Made by a program: the position numbers and the translations under genes. The notes beneath the pieces were generated by a model that saw only the letters and a program-made list of their open reading frames with translations, made no database searches and was not told the DNA's origin. This document shows, piece after piece, positions 1 to 7,881 of a stretch of DNA of 64,000 bases. Numbering within the stretch: the first letter of the stretch is position 1; each line of letters opens with the position of its first letter. The stretch lies in contig JAFDYB010000050.1 in the NCBI GenBank assembly GCA_018267655.1, positions 1 through 64,000 on the forward strand, written 5' to 3'. This DNA comes from Bacteroidota bacterium (GTDB lineage Bacteria; Bacteroidota; Bacteroidia; B-17B0; Aurantibacillaceae).

Positions 1-501
1 GAGGAAATGAGCAAGGAAACTTACGATAGATTTTTACTAAAGTACCGAGAAGAGTTTACATTAATCCAAAAGGAATTGGATAGTTGTACAGTTTCGATTT
101 CGAACCTTCAGGAAATGCTAAATGAAGTGGTAATTTTATCCCGAAACCTGCGTAAACTGTGGCATGAGGGCAGTATTGGGTTAAAGGAGAAACTGCAAAG
201 ATTACTATTCCCGTCCGGTTTGGTATATGACAAGAAAAATGGGGTATTTCGAACTCCTGAATTGAATTTGATAATAGCTGAAATCGCCCGACACACGGGC
301 GATTTAGCTATAATGAAAAAGGGACTTACCCCTTTTTTAAGTGATAAGTCCCTTTTAGCGGTGAGGGAGGGATTCGAACCCTCGGTACGGTTTCCCGTAC
401 GCATGTTTAGCAAACATGTCCTTTCGGCCTCTCAGGCACCTCACCTTTTTGGGTTGGCAAATATATTAATTTTATTTTATTTTTTAAAAAAATCAAGTTA
501 A
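1..501 (+). CDS. Serine-recombinase-type site-specific recombinase, C-terminal part (truncated by window edge)
   Basis: The frame is open from base 1 and enters from outside the window, so only the C-terminal part is seen; an ATG at 7 is probably internal. A coiled coil (roughly residues 8-50 after that ATG) is followed by LQRLLFPSGLVYDKKNGVFR, which resembles the conserved end of large serine recombinases in Bacteroidota (the LFP-G...Y-KK-R pattern). The catalytic domain would lie to the left. Homology probably ends near base 320: after that the frame runs through a hairpin and the antisense strand of tRNA-Ser, giving the familiar tRNA-derived peptide REGFEPSV, and stops at 501. This suggests the recombinase sits at the end of an island integrated at the tRNA 3' end. 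Family from pattern memory only; the true stop is uncertain. Confidence 0.6.
   Translation, partial: EEMSKETYDRFLLKYREEFTLIQKELDSCTVSISNLQEMLNEVVILSRNLRKLWHEGSIGLKEKLQRLLFPSGLVYDKKNGVFRTPELNLIIAEIARHTGDLAIMKKGLTPFLSDKSLLAVREGFEPSVRFPVRMFSKHVLSASQAPHLFGLANILILFYFLKKSS
275..310. repeat. Strong inverted repeat at 3' end of recombinase gene
   Basis: Arms TAGCTGAAATCGCCCG (275-290) and CGGGCGATTTAGCTA (296-310) pair over 15 bp with one bulged G at 280 and a 5-base loop. No T run follows, so it is not a standard terminator. It lies inside the open recombinase frame and close to the presumed island end, so it might be a recombinase binding or attachment element, or a processing hairpin. Function unknown. 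Confidence 0.6.
317..356 (-). terminator. Terminator of tRNA-Ser
   Basis: A 12-bp perfect stem (aaaagggactta 317-328 with taagtccctttt 345-356) lies just past the 3' end of the minus-strand tRNA-Ser and ends in a short T run on that strand. It fits a rho-independent terminator, and could act from both sides. Confidence 0.65.
359..445 (-). tRNA. tRNA-Ser(GCU)
   Basis: Reading the minus strand, a 7-bp acceptor stem GGTGAGG/CCTCACC closes an 87-nt molecule with discriminator G, a long variable arm typical of class II tRNAs (gcgtacgggaaaccgtac region), a T arm with GGTTCGAATCC, and an anticodon stem ACATG/CATGT with loop containing GCT. It decodes AGC/AGU. No CCA is encoded. Its 3' end faces the recombinase fragment, the usual orientation of a tRNA used as an integration site. 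Confidence 0.95.
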
Positions 502-664
502 CTTATTTTTATAGGGCTTATGTTTTAAAATGTGCTTGTGAGTTATAAAAAATAAGAAAAAATAAAATTATATTTTTCAATAAACTATTTTGTTAACTCA
601 CCGGCGATTTAAGATAAATTCAAATGCTTTGTAAATAAAAATCATTAATAGAAATAATTTTACA

Positions 665-672
665 TATCTTTG
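665..672 (+). promoter_or_regulatory. Putative -7 element for tRNA-Arg
   Basis: TATCTTTG matches the Bacteroidota housekeeping -7 consensus TAnnTTTG. No good TTTG -33 element is seen 19-20 bases upstream, so support is partial. A transcript from here would carry the 675-716 hairpin before the tRNA. Confidence 0.4.
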
Positions 673-674
673 CC

Positions 675-716
675 CCTCATTTTTAAAATTAAAAAAATTA
701 TTTTTTAAAAATGAGG
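675..716 (+). repeat. Perfect inverted repeat in tRNA-Arg leader
   Basis: CCTCATTTTTAAAA (675-688) and TTTTAAAAATGAGG (703-716) are perfect 14-base reverse complements with a 14-base A/T loop. The repeat lies between the -7 element and the tRNA 5' end at 722, so the precursor RNA would fold a hairpin just before the RNase P cleavage site. Role unknown. Confidence 0.65.
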
Positions 717-721
717 TTAAT

Positions 722-795
722 GGTCCCGTAGCTCAGCTGGATAGAGCACAGGTTTTCTAAACCTGCGGTCCTTGGTTCGATTCCAAGCGGGATCA
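722..795 (+). tRNA. tRNA-Arg(UCU)
   Basis: 74 nt, acceptor GGTCCCG paired with CGGGATC (one G-U), discriminator A. The D arm reads GCTCAGCTGGATAGAGC, the anticodon arm CAGGT-TTTCTAA-ACCTG gives anticodon TCT, and the T arm holds GGTTCGATTCC. It decodes AGA, a common codon in this AT-rich genome. Confidence 0.95.
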
Positions 796-930
796 CTTAA
801 ATGTTGCTTAGTTGTTATTATTTACGATCGTTTTTTTGACGCTGAATTCACACTCATTTAAGGTAAAAAAAGAATTAATCTTTGGATTACTTGCATTTTT
901 TCTCTTCACAATCTAGGTTAAAAAATATTA

Positions 931-961
931 TTTGCAAATTGCGATGTAAGCAGTACATTTG
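931..961 (+). promoter_or_regulatory. Probable metK promoter
   Basis: TTTG-type -33 element (TTG at 932-934) followed after 19 bases by TACATTTG (954-961), matching the Bacteroidota pattern TTTG-N(17-23)-TAnnTTTG. The metK ATG is 20 bases further on, giving a very short leader. No SAM riboswitch fold was recognised in 796-981. Confidence 0.6.
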
Positions 962-981
962 AAACTTAAAATTTAAAATCA

Positions 982-2235
982 ATGGGATATTTATTTACAT
1001 CAGAGTCTGTTTCAGAAGGGCACCCGGACAAAGTTGCCGACCAAATTAGCGATGCTTTAATTGATAACTTTCTTGCGTTTGACTCGCAGAGTAAAGTAGC
1101 GTGCGAAACATTAGTAACTACAGGTCAAGTAATGCTTGCCGGCGAAGTAAAATCAAAAGCATATTTAGATGTACAAGAAATAGCTCGTGAAGTAATTCGT
1201 AAAATAGGCTACACAAAAGCTGAGTATATGTTCGAAGCAAATTCATGCGGTGTATTATCAGCAATACACGAACAATCAACAGATATAAACCAAGGCGTTG
1301 AACGTAAGAAAAAAGAAGAGCAGGGGGCAGGCGACCAAGGTATGATGTTTGGCTATGCAACAAATGAAACTGAAAATTATATGCCATTAGCGCTAGATTT
1401 AGCGCATTACTTATTAATTGAATTAGCTGCTTTACGTCGCGAGAATAAAGAAATTAAATATTTACGCCCTGATGCAAAATCGCAAGTAACCCTTGAGTAT
1501 AACGATAATCATGAACCGGTACGTATAGATGCTATTGTAGTTTCTACGCAACACGATGATTTTGATACAGAAGCTAAAATGCAAGCAAAAATTAAAAAAG
1601 ATGTTATTGAAATTTTAATTCCAAGGGTTAAAAAGAAATATCCTAAGTACGCTCATTTATTTAACAACAAAATAAAATATCATGTTAACCCTACGGGCAA
1701 ATTTGTAATTGGCGGGCCACATGGTGATACCGGTTTAACCGGCCGTAAAATTATTGTAGATACTTATGGCGGAAAAGGCGCACATGGTGGAGGCGCATTT
1801 AGTGGAAAAGATCCAAGTAAAGTTGATCGTAGCGCCGCTTATGCAACACGCCATATTGCTAAAAATTTAGTGGCAGCAGGCTTATGTAAACAAGTTTTAG
1901 TACAAGTAAGCTACGCCATTGGTGTTGCACAACCAATGGGAATTTTTGTTGATACTTATGGTACTGCAAAAGTAAAAATGACAGATGGCGAAATAGCAAA
2001 AAAAGTAGAACAAATTTTTGATATGCGTCCTTATTCAATTGAGCAACGTTTTAAATTACGTAACCCTATTTATAGCGAAACAGCTGCCTATGGCCACATG
2101 GGTCGCAAAAATCAAATAGTTGAAAAAACCTTTAAATCGCCCGACGGAAAAGTTATAAAGAAAAAAGTTGAATTATTTACATGGGAAAAACTCGACTATG
2201 TTTCTAAAGTAAAAACAGCGTTTAAACTAAAATAA
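982..2235 (+). CDS. metK: S-adenosylmethionine synthase (methionine adenosyltransferase)
   Basis: Makes S-adenosylmethionine from methionine and ATP in the cytoplasm. All three MetK domains are present: the N-terminal motif [15 protein letters not shown] (about residue 11), the [12 protein letters not shown] segment (about 245) and the glycine-rich [19 protein letters not shown] loop (about 270), where the Lys and Asp residues bind phosphate and magnesium. At 417 residues it is slightly longer than the usual 385-400, as is common in Bacteroidota. It is a single gene between its own promoter and a strong terminator, so it is monocistronic. Confidence 0.97.
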   Translation: MGYLFTSESVSEGHPDKVADQISDALIDNFLAFDSQSKVACETLVTTGQVMLAGEVKSKAYLDVQEIAREVIRKIGYTKAEYMFEANSCGVLSAIHEQSTDINQGVERKKKEEQGAGDQGMMFGYATNETENYMPLALDLAHYLLIELAALRRENKEIKYLRPDAKSQVTLEYNDNHEPVRIDAIVVSTQHDDFDTEAKMQAKIKKDVIEILIPRVKKKYPKYAHLFNNKIKYHVNPTGKFVIGGPHGDTGLTGRKIIVDTYGGKGAHGGGAFSGKDPSKVDRSAAYATRHIAKNLVAAGLCKQVLVQVSYAIGVAQPMGIFVDTYGTAKVKMTDGEIAKKVEQIFDMRPYSIEQRFKLRNPIYSETAAYGHMGRKNQIVEKTFKSPDGKVIKKKVELFTWEKLDYVSKVKTAFKLK

Positions 2236-2249
2236 TTTTAATAAAAAAT

Positions 2250-2284
2250 AAAAAGGCTGCCAAAAAAAGGCAGCTTTTTTATTT
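2250..2284 (+). terminator. metK terminator
   Basis: Stem aaggctgcc / ggcagctt with an A-rich loop followed by seven T, 15 bases after the metK stop. Classic rho-independent structure. Confidence 0.85.
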
Positions 2285-2354
2285 AAATATTTTTAAAGAC
2301 AAGTTTATTTTGTCTGTTAATTTATAGTAATTTTACCCTCTTATTTTACCCAAA

Positions 2355-4319
2355 ATGGGAAATCACAATACAAGTTCACTAAATAAATTATCTGCCGGTG
2401 GATTAATTATTACATTAGGAATTATTTATGGCGATATAGGCACATCGCCATTATACGTACTAAAAGCAATTGTAGGCTCAGAGCCAATAAATGCAAACTT
2501 AGTTAAAGGAGCCATATCTGCCATCTTTTGGACCTTAACATTACAAACAACCATTAAATATGTAATACTCACACTAAGGGCAGATAACAAAGGTGAAGGT
2601 GGTATTTTTTCATTATACACCTTAGTAAGGCGCAGTAAATTTAAGTGGCTTATAATCCCTGCTGTTGTTGGAGGAAGTGCATTATTAGCCGATGGCATTA
2701 TTACACCACCTATTTCGGTTGCATCAGCAGTTGAGGGTTTAAGAGAGCGCTATCCTAATATAAACACAGTACCAATTGTAATTGCTATTATTACCTTTTT
2801 ATTTGTCATTCAGCGTTTCGGGACTAAATTTGTTGGGCAGGCATTTGGCCCATTAATGTTCATTTGGTTTTCGATGTTAGGCGTATTAGGTATAGCAAAC
2901 CTACCTCATAACTGGGAGGTTATTTCCGCAATTAACCCTTATTATACCTACAAATTAATTCAAGACCACCCAATGGGTTTACTCATATTAGGTTCAGTAT
3001 TTTTATGCACAACAGGTGCTGAAGCCCTATATAGTGATTTAGGACATTGCGGAAAAAAGAATATACGTGTGAGTTGGATGTTTGTAAAAGTAATGTTGGT
3101 TCTTAACTACTTTGGACAAGGCGCTTGGTTAATGAGTAATGAAGGCCATAAGCTTAACGGCAGCAACCCTTTTTACGAAATTATGCCGCCATGGTTTTTA
3201 CTTACAGGTATTACTATTGCAACAATTGCAGCAATTATTGCATCGCAAGCCTTAATTTCAGGCTCGTTTACTTTAATTAACGAGGCTATGCGATTAAATT
3301 TATGGCCAAAAGCTCGCATAAAATACCCAAGCGAAGAAAAAGGGCAGCTCTATATACCCTCAATGAATTTTTTACTTTGGCTTGGTTGCACAATAGTTGT
3401 ATTGCATTTTAGAGAGTCGGGTAATATGGAGGGAGCTTATGGTTTAGCTATAACGCTTTGTATGATGATGACAACAATACTTCTTAATTTTTATATGCAC
3501 ATGAAGCGCTATAATTATGCTTTTATTGTTACAATCATTTCCGTTTATTCAATTATTGAAATGTCGTTTTTAATAGCCAATTTACATAAATTTTGGAACG
3601 GTGGTTGGATAACGCTGCTTATAGCAGGAACTTTAATGTTCATTATGATTATATGGATGCAAGCTAAAAAAATCAGAATGCAATATACCGACATGGTGCC
3701 TTTAAATGATTATAAAAAGTTTTTAATTGATTTAAGCAAAGACGAATCAATCCCAAAATACGCAACACACTTAATTTATTTAACTTCTGTTAATGACCCT
3801 AACTTGATAGAACAAAAAGTAATACACTCAATACTCCAACGCCGCCCCAAAAGAGCTGATATATACTGGTTTGTGCACGTTCACGTAGTTGATGAACCTT
3901 ACCGCATGGAGTATAAGGTAACGCACATTGCAGAAGATGATATTATTAGAGTAGATTTTAAATTAGGCTTTAGAATTCCACCTAAAATTAATTTGTTATT
4001 TAGAAAAGTGGTGGACGATTTAGTGGCTAATAAAGAAGTGGACATTAGAAGTCGTTACGAGTCTTTATTACGAAACAATATTAGCGGCGACTTTAAATTT
4101 GTTGTGGTTGAAAAGTATTTGAGTTACGACAATGATATGCCTTTTTATAATAAAATGATATTAGAAATATATTTTTATTTAAAACACATAAGTTTAAGTG
4201 AAGAGAGGGCCTTTGGCCTTGATAGCAGCATTGTAAAAGTAGAACGCTTTCCAATGATATTTAAAGCCCCAATTTATGTAAATAACCTAAAGCGAGTTGG
4301 GCAAATACCAAGTCAATAA
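2355..4319 (+). CDS. kup: Kup/HAK/KT-type potassium uptake permease
   Basis: Inner-membrane potassium importer, in the family usually a proton-coupled symporter. The signature GIIYGDIGTSPLYVLKA lies near residue 22, about 12 hydrophobic segments follow up to about residue 450, and a hydrophilic cytoplasmic tail fills the last 200 residues, as in other Kup proteins (about 620-680 residues; here 654). The ATG at 2355 begins a few residues before the first membrane segment and is a natural start. Flanked by intergenic DNA on both sides, so probably its own transcript; a weak hairpin (4334-4353) follows it. Confidence 0.93.
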   Translation: MGNHNTSSLNKLSAGGLIITLGIIYGDIGTSPLYVLKAIVGSEPINANLVKGAISAIFWTLTLQTTIKYVILTLRADNKGEGGIFSLYTLVRRSKFKWLIIPAVVGGSALLADGIITPPISVASAVEGLRERYPNINTVPIVIAIITFLFVIQRFGTKFVGQAFGPLMFIWFSMLGVLGIANLPHNWEVISAINPYYTYKLIQDHPMGLLILGSVFLCTTGAEALYSDLGHCGKKNIRVSWMFVKVMLVLNYFGQGAWLMSNEGHKLNGSNPFYEIMPPWFLLTGITIATIAAIIASQALISGSFTLINEAMRLNLWPKARIKYPSEEKGQLYIPSMNFLLWLGCTIVVLHFRESGNMEGAYGLAITLCMMMTTILLNFYMHMKRYNYAFIVTIISVYSIIEMSFLIANLHKFWNGGWITLLIAGTLMFIMIIWMQAKKIRMQYTDMVPLNDYKKFLIDLSKDESIPKYATHLIYLTSVNDPNLIEQKVIHSILQRRPKRADIYWFVHVHVVDEPYRMEYKVTHIAEDDIIRVDFKLGFRIPPKINLLFRKVVDDLVANKEVDIRSRYESLLRNNISGDFKFVVVEKYLSYDNDMPFYNKMILEIYFYLKHISLSEERAFGLDSSIVKVERFPMIFKAPIYVNNLKRVGQIPSQ

Positions 4320-4444
4320 CGTTAAACAGTGCCTCACAAATTATAGCTTGTGATTAATTAAAAAATAGTTGATTAATTTAATCTATTTAACACTTATGTT
4401 TTACTAGTAACAAAATACTGAGTAACTTTGTCGAAAATTTTATT

Positions 4445-4855
4445 ATGTATCCCGATCAATTAGTACAACCAATGAAAGCCGAATTAACAAGTGCCGGCTT
4501 TAGCGAATTATTAAATGCAGATGCTGTAAAAAATGCTGTAAAATCAAACGGAACTACCTTAGTTGTTGTAAACTCTGTGTGTGGCTGTGCAGCAGGAGCG
4601 TGCCGCCCAGGCGTTAAATTAAGTTTAAGTAATGCTAAAAAACCAACACAATTAACTACTGTTTTTGCAGGTTATGATATTGAGTCAGTTGCCGAAGCGC
4701 GTAAGCACTTTAGTCCTTACCCACCAAGCAGCCCTTCAATAGCTTTGTTTAAAAATGGTGAATTAGTGCATTTTATTGAGCGCCATAATATTGAAGGCAG
4801 AACAGCTGCCCAAATATCAGAGCATCTAAAAGTAGTTTACAACGAATTTTGCTAA
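4445..4855 (+). CDS. BrxA/BrxB-family bacilliredoxin
   Basis: Small thioredoxin-fold protein of 136 residues with the diagnostic C-G-C active-site motif (Cys46-Gly-Cys48) and the following GACRPGV stretch of the YphP/YqiW (DUF1094) family. In Bacillus these proteins remove bacillithiol from mixed disulfides; whether this organism makes bacillithiol cannot be judged here, although a CoA-disulfide reductase is encoded about 18 kb downstream. The start MYPDQLVQPM is typical of the family. TAACTTTG at 4423-4430 could be its -7 promoter element, though no clear -33 element accompanies it. Confidence 0.9.
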   Translation: MYPDQLVQPMKAELTSAGFSELLNADAVKNAVKSNGTTLVVVNSVCGCAAGACRPGVKLSLSNAKKPTQLTTVFAGYDIESVAEARKHFSPYPPSSPSIALFKNGELVHFIERHNIEGRTAAQISEHLKVVYNEFC

Positions 4856-4975
4856 GTAAATATTTTGTAGCACCGTTTATTAAATTTTACTATCTTTTAA
4901 TAAATTATTAGGTTACCTTTTGCTATTTTTTATAATATAGTACTGTTATTTATATTAAATTTTAAAATCAAACAC

Positions 4976-5839
4976 ATGAAAATTTTTAAAACCTTAGCGG
5001 CTGCTTTTATTCTTAGTCTTTCACTTGTTTCACTTCAATCGTGCGGTGGCGATAAAGAAAAAGAAATTAATCCGCTTGCAGACAGCTTAAAAACAGTTAA
5101 TGGCAATTTAAATGGCCAATTATCTGAAAAAGAAGCCGCTTTACAAGAATTTATAAACTCGTTTAACGAAATTCAAGAAAACCTAAATGCTATAAAAGAC
5201 AAAGAAAAAATTGTTACAAATGCAAGTTCAGGCGCTGATGTAAAAAGCAAAGAATCTCAAATTAAAGAAGATATACAAGCTATTTACGATTTAATGGCTA
5301 AAAATAAAAACCGCATCGGTTCTTTATCTAAAAAATTAAAAGATAGTAATTTAAAAATTGAAGGTATGCAAAAAATGATTGAAAACCTTCAAGCATCTCT
5401 TAACCAAAAAGACACAGAAATTTCAGATTTAAAATCAAAAATAGAGTCTTTAAATATTGAATTAGCTAGTTTAAATACAAATTACCAGCAAGCCGAAACA
5501 GAAAGCGAGCATAAAACAGAAGAGCTTAACACAGCATATTACGCTATTGGAACAAGCAAAGAGCTAAAAGAAAAGAATGTAATTACTAAAGAAGGCGGCT
5601 TTATTGGTATAGGAAAATCAACAAAAATAAAAGCCGATTTTAATAAAGATTATTTTACAAAAATTGATATAACCAAAACAACCACTATTAATATCGGTGC
5701 AAAAAAAGCTAAAATATTAACAAATCACCCAAGCAGCTCATATAAATTTGTAGGTCAAAAACCAATTGAAAAAATAGAAATATCAAATCCTGCTGATTTT
5801 TGGGGCGCATCAAAATATTGCGTAATAATAATTGACTGA
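4976..5839 (+). CDS. Coiled-coil lipoprotein of unknown function
   Basis: 287 residues. An N-terminal lipoprotein signal ends in SLQSC-GGD with the lipid-accepting cysteine at about residue 23. Residues about 35-180 are a long heptad-rich coiled coil (Glu, Lys, Leu, Ile, Asn), and the end is a compact domain closing with FWGASKYCVIIID, a pattern I associate with uncharacterised Bacteroidota lipoproteins. Expected to be anchored in the periplasm or outer membrane. No enzymatic motif is visible. Separated from both neighbours, so probably transcribed alone; the next gene has its own promoter overlapping this 3' end. Confidence 0.75.
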   Translation: MKIFKTLAAAFILSLSLVSLQSCGGDKEKEINPLADSLKTVNGNLNGQLSEKEAALQEFINSFNEIQENLNAIKDKEKIVTNASSGADVKSKESQIKEDIQAIYDLMAKNKNRIGSLSKKLKDSNLKIEGMQKMIENLQASLNQKDTEISDLKSKIESLNIELASLNTNYQQAETESEHKTEELNTAYYAIGTSKELKEKNVITKEGGFIGIGKSTKIKADFNKDYFTKIDITKTTTINIGAKKAKILTNHPSSSYKFVGQKPIEKIEISNPADFWGASKYCVIIID

Positions 5840-5842
5840 TTT

Positions 5843-5872
5843 TTTGCGAATAATAAAAAAATGCTATTTTTG
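5843..5872 (+). promoter_or_regulatory. Promoter of the small lipoprotein gene
   Basis: TTTG (5843-5846), an 18-base spacer and TATTTTTG (5865-5872) give a full match to the Bacteroidota TTTG/TAnnTTTG promoter. It begins 4 bases after the stop of the upstream lipoprotein gene, and the ATG at 5892 lies 20 bases beyond it. Confidence 0.6.
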
Positions 5873-5891
5873 TTCCTCAAAACAATATAAT

Positions 5892-6101
5892 ATGAAAAAA
5901 ATCTTAACTATTGCCGTAATCACTTTGGCATTTGCTTCTTGCAAAAAAGATTACACTTGTACTTGTAAAGTAGCTAGCGTTACAGTTGCAACTATAAAAG
6001 CAAACTCTACTAACAATAGTGCTACCGCTTGGTGCTCAGGCATTCAAACAGAAATGAACAGTGGCTCAAGTGGTACTAATGCAACTTGTTCTGTTCAATA
6101 A
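5892..6101 (+). CDS. Small cysteine-rich lipoprotein, hypothetical
   Basis: 69 residues starting at the ATG at 5892; a longer open frame from 5832 is rejected because it would start before a full promoter and bury the signal peptide. The signal ends in LAFASC (Cys17), a lipobox, followed by KKDYTCTCKV and two more cysteines near the end, so the mature chain of about 53 residues has four cysteines that could form two disulfides. Rich in Ser, Thr and Asn. Similar tiny lipoproteins occur in Bacteroidota, but no function is known. A strong terminator follows. Confidence 0.75.
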   Translation: MKKILTIAVITLAFASCKKDYTCTCKVASVTVATIKANSTNNSATAWCSGIQTEMNSGSSGTNATCSVQ

Positions 6102-6119
6102 TCTTTATTCTTTATAAGG

Positions 6120-6147
6120 AAAACCGCCCAAAAGGCGGTTTTTTTAT
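6120..6147 (+). terminator. Terminator between convergent genes
   Basis: AAACCGCC-CAAAA-GGCGGTTT followed by seven T, in the 46-bp gap between the small lipoprotein gene and the convergent aminotransferase gene. Could serve both strands, better on plus. Confidence 0.85.
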
Positions 6148-7290
6148 TTAAAAGCGGCATAAAATTTCAGCAGCTTTTTCAAGTGTTTCTTCTTTTTTAG
6201 CAAAGCAAAAGCGCAATAAAAAATCATCTTTTTTTGAGCTGTAAAATACCGATAAAGGAATTGAGGCTAGTTTATATTTTACAGTTAGCTCTTTGGCAAA
6301 ATCCACGTCGGGCATTTGAGATATTGAACTATAATTCAATAATTGAAAATATGTACCATTACAAGGTTCTAGTTTAAATTGCGAGTTTTTTAAAAGGCTT
6401 TTAAAGTAATTTCGTTTTTTTTCGTAAAAGTGCTTCAAATCTTTGTAATTCAATTCGTTTTGTAAAAAATCTGCTAAAGCCAATTGCAAAGGGTGATTTA
6501 CCGCAAATACCAAAAACTGATGTATTTTTCTAAATTCACGCATTAAAAAAGAAGGAGCTGCTACATAACCAATTTTCCAGCCTGTTGTATGTACTGTTTT
6601 TCCAAATGAAGATACTATGATGCTTTGATTGCGCAAGGTAGAATAACAAGCTACTCCCTCATGTTTTTTTGCATCAAAAACCATGTGTTCATATACTTCG
6701 TCGCTCAAAAGCAGTATATCTGTACCTTTTAAGATTGTAGTTAATTCACTCATATCACTTGCTGTTAGGCATGTTCCGGTAGGGTTATGCGGGCTATTAA
6801 TTACAATCATTTTAGTTTTTGTTGAAACTGCATTGCGAACTAAGTTCCAATTAATTGTAAAACCGGGGTATTCCATTTGAATTGGTACAGCTTTAGCACC
6901 TTGAAGCTCAATAGCAGGAATGTACGAATCATAACAAGGTTCAAACACAATTACCTCATCACCTGCCTGCAAAAAAGCACTAAATACAGTATAAAGTGCC
7001 TGTGTTGCTCCGGCAGTAATAGTAATTTCAGTATCTGGGTGGTAGGTGGCAGCATAGCAATTATGCATTATTTCGCTAATGCGTTCACGCAACTGAATTA
7101 CTCCGGGCATTGGTGCGTATTGATTGTAGCCCTTTTTTAAATAATTACTTGCAAGTTTTATAAGCTCAGGCGAACATTCAAAATCAGGAAATCCTTGAGA
7201 TAAGTTAATGGCATTATGTTCACGGGCAAGAGCACTCATCACTGTAAAAATTGTGGTGCCTGCATTAGGTAATTTAGATTTTAAATTCAT
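6148..7290 (-). CDS. PLP-dependent methionine-type aminotransferase (YbdL-like)
   Basis: Class I/II aminotransferase of 380 residues. Visible landmarks are NLSQGFPDFECSPEL (about residue 33), the cofactor-contacting NSPHNPTGT (about 164), the SDEVYEHMVF segment and SSFGKTVHTTGWKIGY, whose first Lys (about 230) should form the Schiff base with PLP. The SQGFPDF motif and HTTGWK spacing fit the YbdL/kynurenine aminotransferase-like branch, often annotated methionine aminotransferase and linked to methionine salvage or aromatic keto acids. Exact substrate is inference. Single gene on the minus strand, convergent with the preceding one. Confidence 0.85.
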   Translation of the reverse strand: MNLKSKLPNAGTTIFTVMSALAREHNAINLSQGFPDFECSPELIKLASNYLKKGYNQYAPMPGVIQLRERISEIMHNCYAATYHPDTEITITAGATQALYTVFSAFLQAGDEVIVFEPCYDSYIPAIELQGAKAVPIQMEYPGFTINWNLVRNAVSTKTKMIVINSPHNPTGTCLTASDMSELTTILKGTDILLLSDEVYEHMVFDAKKHEGVACYSTLRNQSIIVSSFGKTVHTTGWKIGYVAAPSFLMREFRKIHQFLVFAVNHPLQLALADFLQNELNYKDLKHFYEKKRNYFKSLLKNSQFKLEPCNGTYFQLLNYSSISQMPDVDFAKELTVKYKLASIPLSVFYSSKKDDFLLRFCFAKKEETLEKAAEILCRF

Positions 7291-7394
7291 TTTTATTTAA
7301 ATACGAAGCAATTTGCTAAAAAAATTGTACTTTTGTTTCCCTATTTTGGAAAAGTTTAAAATTAAGTTTAATTTTAATTTTTTAAAGTACAATT

Positions 7395-7465
7395 GGTCCT
7401 GTGGCCGAGTGGCTAGGCTGAGCTCTGCAAAAGCTCCTACAGCGGTTCGAATCCGCTCGGGACCT
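7395..7465 (+). tRNA. tRNA-Cys(GCA)
   Basis: 71 nt, acceptor GGTCCTG with CGGGACC, and discriminator T, the identity base of cysteine tRNAs. The anticodon loop CTGCAAA gives GCA. T arm GGTTCGAATCC is present. TACTTTTG at 7328-7335 may be its -7 element. Confidence 0.95.
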
Positions 7466-7477
7466 CAAAATACCTCT

Positions 7478-7505
7478 AAACCCCCTGTAAAATGGGGTTT
7501 TTTTG
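7478..7505 (+). terminator. tRNA-Cys terminator
   Basis: AAACCCC (7478-7484) and GGGGTTT (7494-7500) form a stem followed by more T, starting 13 bases after the tRNA. Confidence 0.85.
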
Positions 7506-7589
7506 TTTTGTGTATACCCTGAAAAGACCCTTTTTTGTAACCACCAAGTCTACTTAATAAGGTCAATGTGTAATTTTGATTGGATTAAT

Positions 7590-7881
7590 TCAGCTCCTTG
7601 TTAGCGGTTTAGTATGAATATTTTTTCTACTCTCCAAATTTATAATTTTAATTCACGGTCTGCCCGCTTGTATTGGTTTTTTTAGCCTTGCTGCTAACGT
7701 TTGGCGGCCTTGCGTAGTTGGGCTTTTGAAACATCAACTTGCTTAACCGACCAAAGGTATTTTAAAGATACTTACTTTATTAGCGAGCCGCAAAATAAAA
7801 ACGCGTTAGTAAGCACTTTTCCGCACCGAGCGATGACCGAAGTCCGCCCGCTTACGTTTATTTGCTGTTAGCTGACGTTTG
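7590..7881. other. Gene-free stretch with repeated GTTAGC/GCTAAC motifs, cassette-like
   Basis: The 376 bases between the tRNA-Cys terminator and the mazF stop hold no gene. They do contain GTTAGCGG (7600-7607), GCTGCTAACGTTTGGCGG (about 7690-7707) and CCGCCCGC followed by GCTGTTAGCTGACG (about 7844-7877). GCTAAC at 7693-7698 is the reverse complement of GTTAGC at both 7600-7605 and 7867-7872, with GGCGG/CCGCC just inside the outer pair. The layout recalls an integron attC or a related palindromic cassette element on the 3' side of the toxin-antitoxin pair, but the cores do not fit the strict GTTRRRY/RYYYAAC consensus. It is also more GC-rich than its surroundings. Confidence 0.4.

Noticed and set aside
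108-413. Minus-strand frame opposite the recombinase end
   Set aside because: It includes the tRNA-Ser sense strand and the hairpin, giving a peptide without any gene-like feature.
796-981. A SAM riboswitch before metK
   Set aside because: No SAM-I or SAM-II core motif was seen, and the short leader from the promoter at 931-961 leaves no room for one.
5832-5891. Extended N terminus of the small lipoprotein
   Set aside because: The 20 extra residues are coded within the promoter and before the signal peptide; the start at 5892 is far better.
7313-7522. Open frame of 69 codons over the tRNA-Cys
   Set aside because: The encoded peptide is only the translation of the tRNA gene and its terminator; it has no ribosome site of its own.
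7590-7881. Canonical integron attC site
   Set aside because: The motifs do not meet the GTTRRRY/RYYYAAC core rule, so only the looser cassette-like interpretation is kept.
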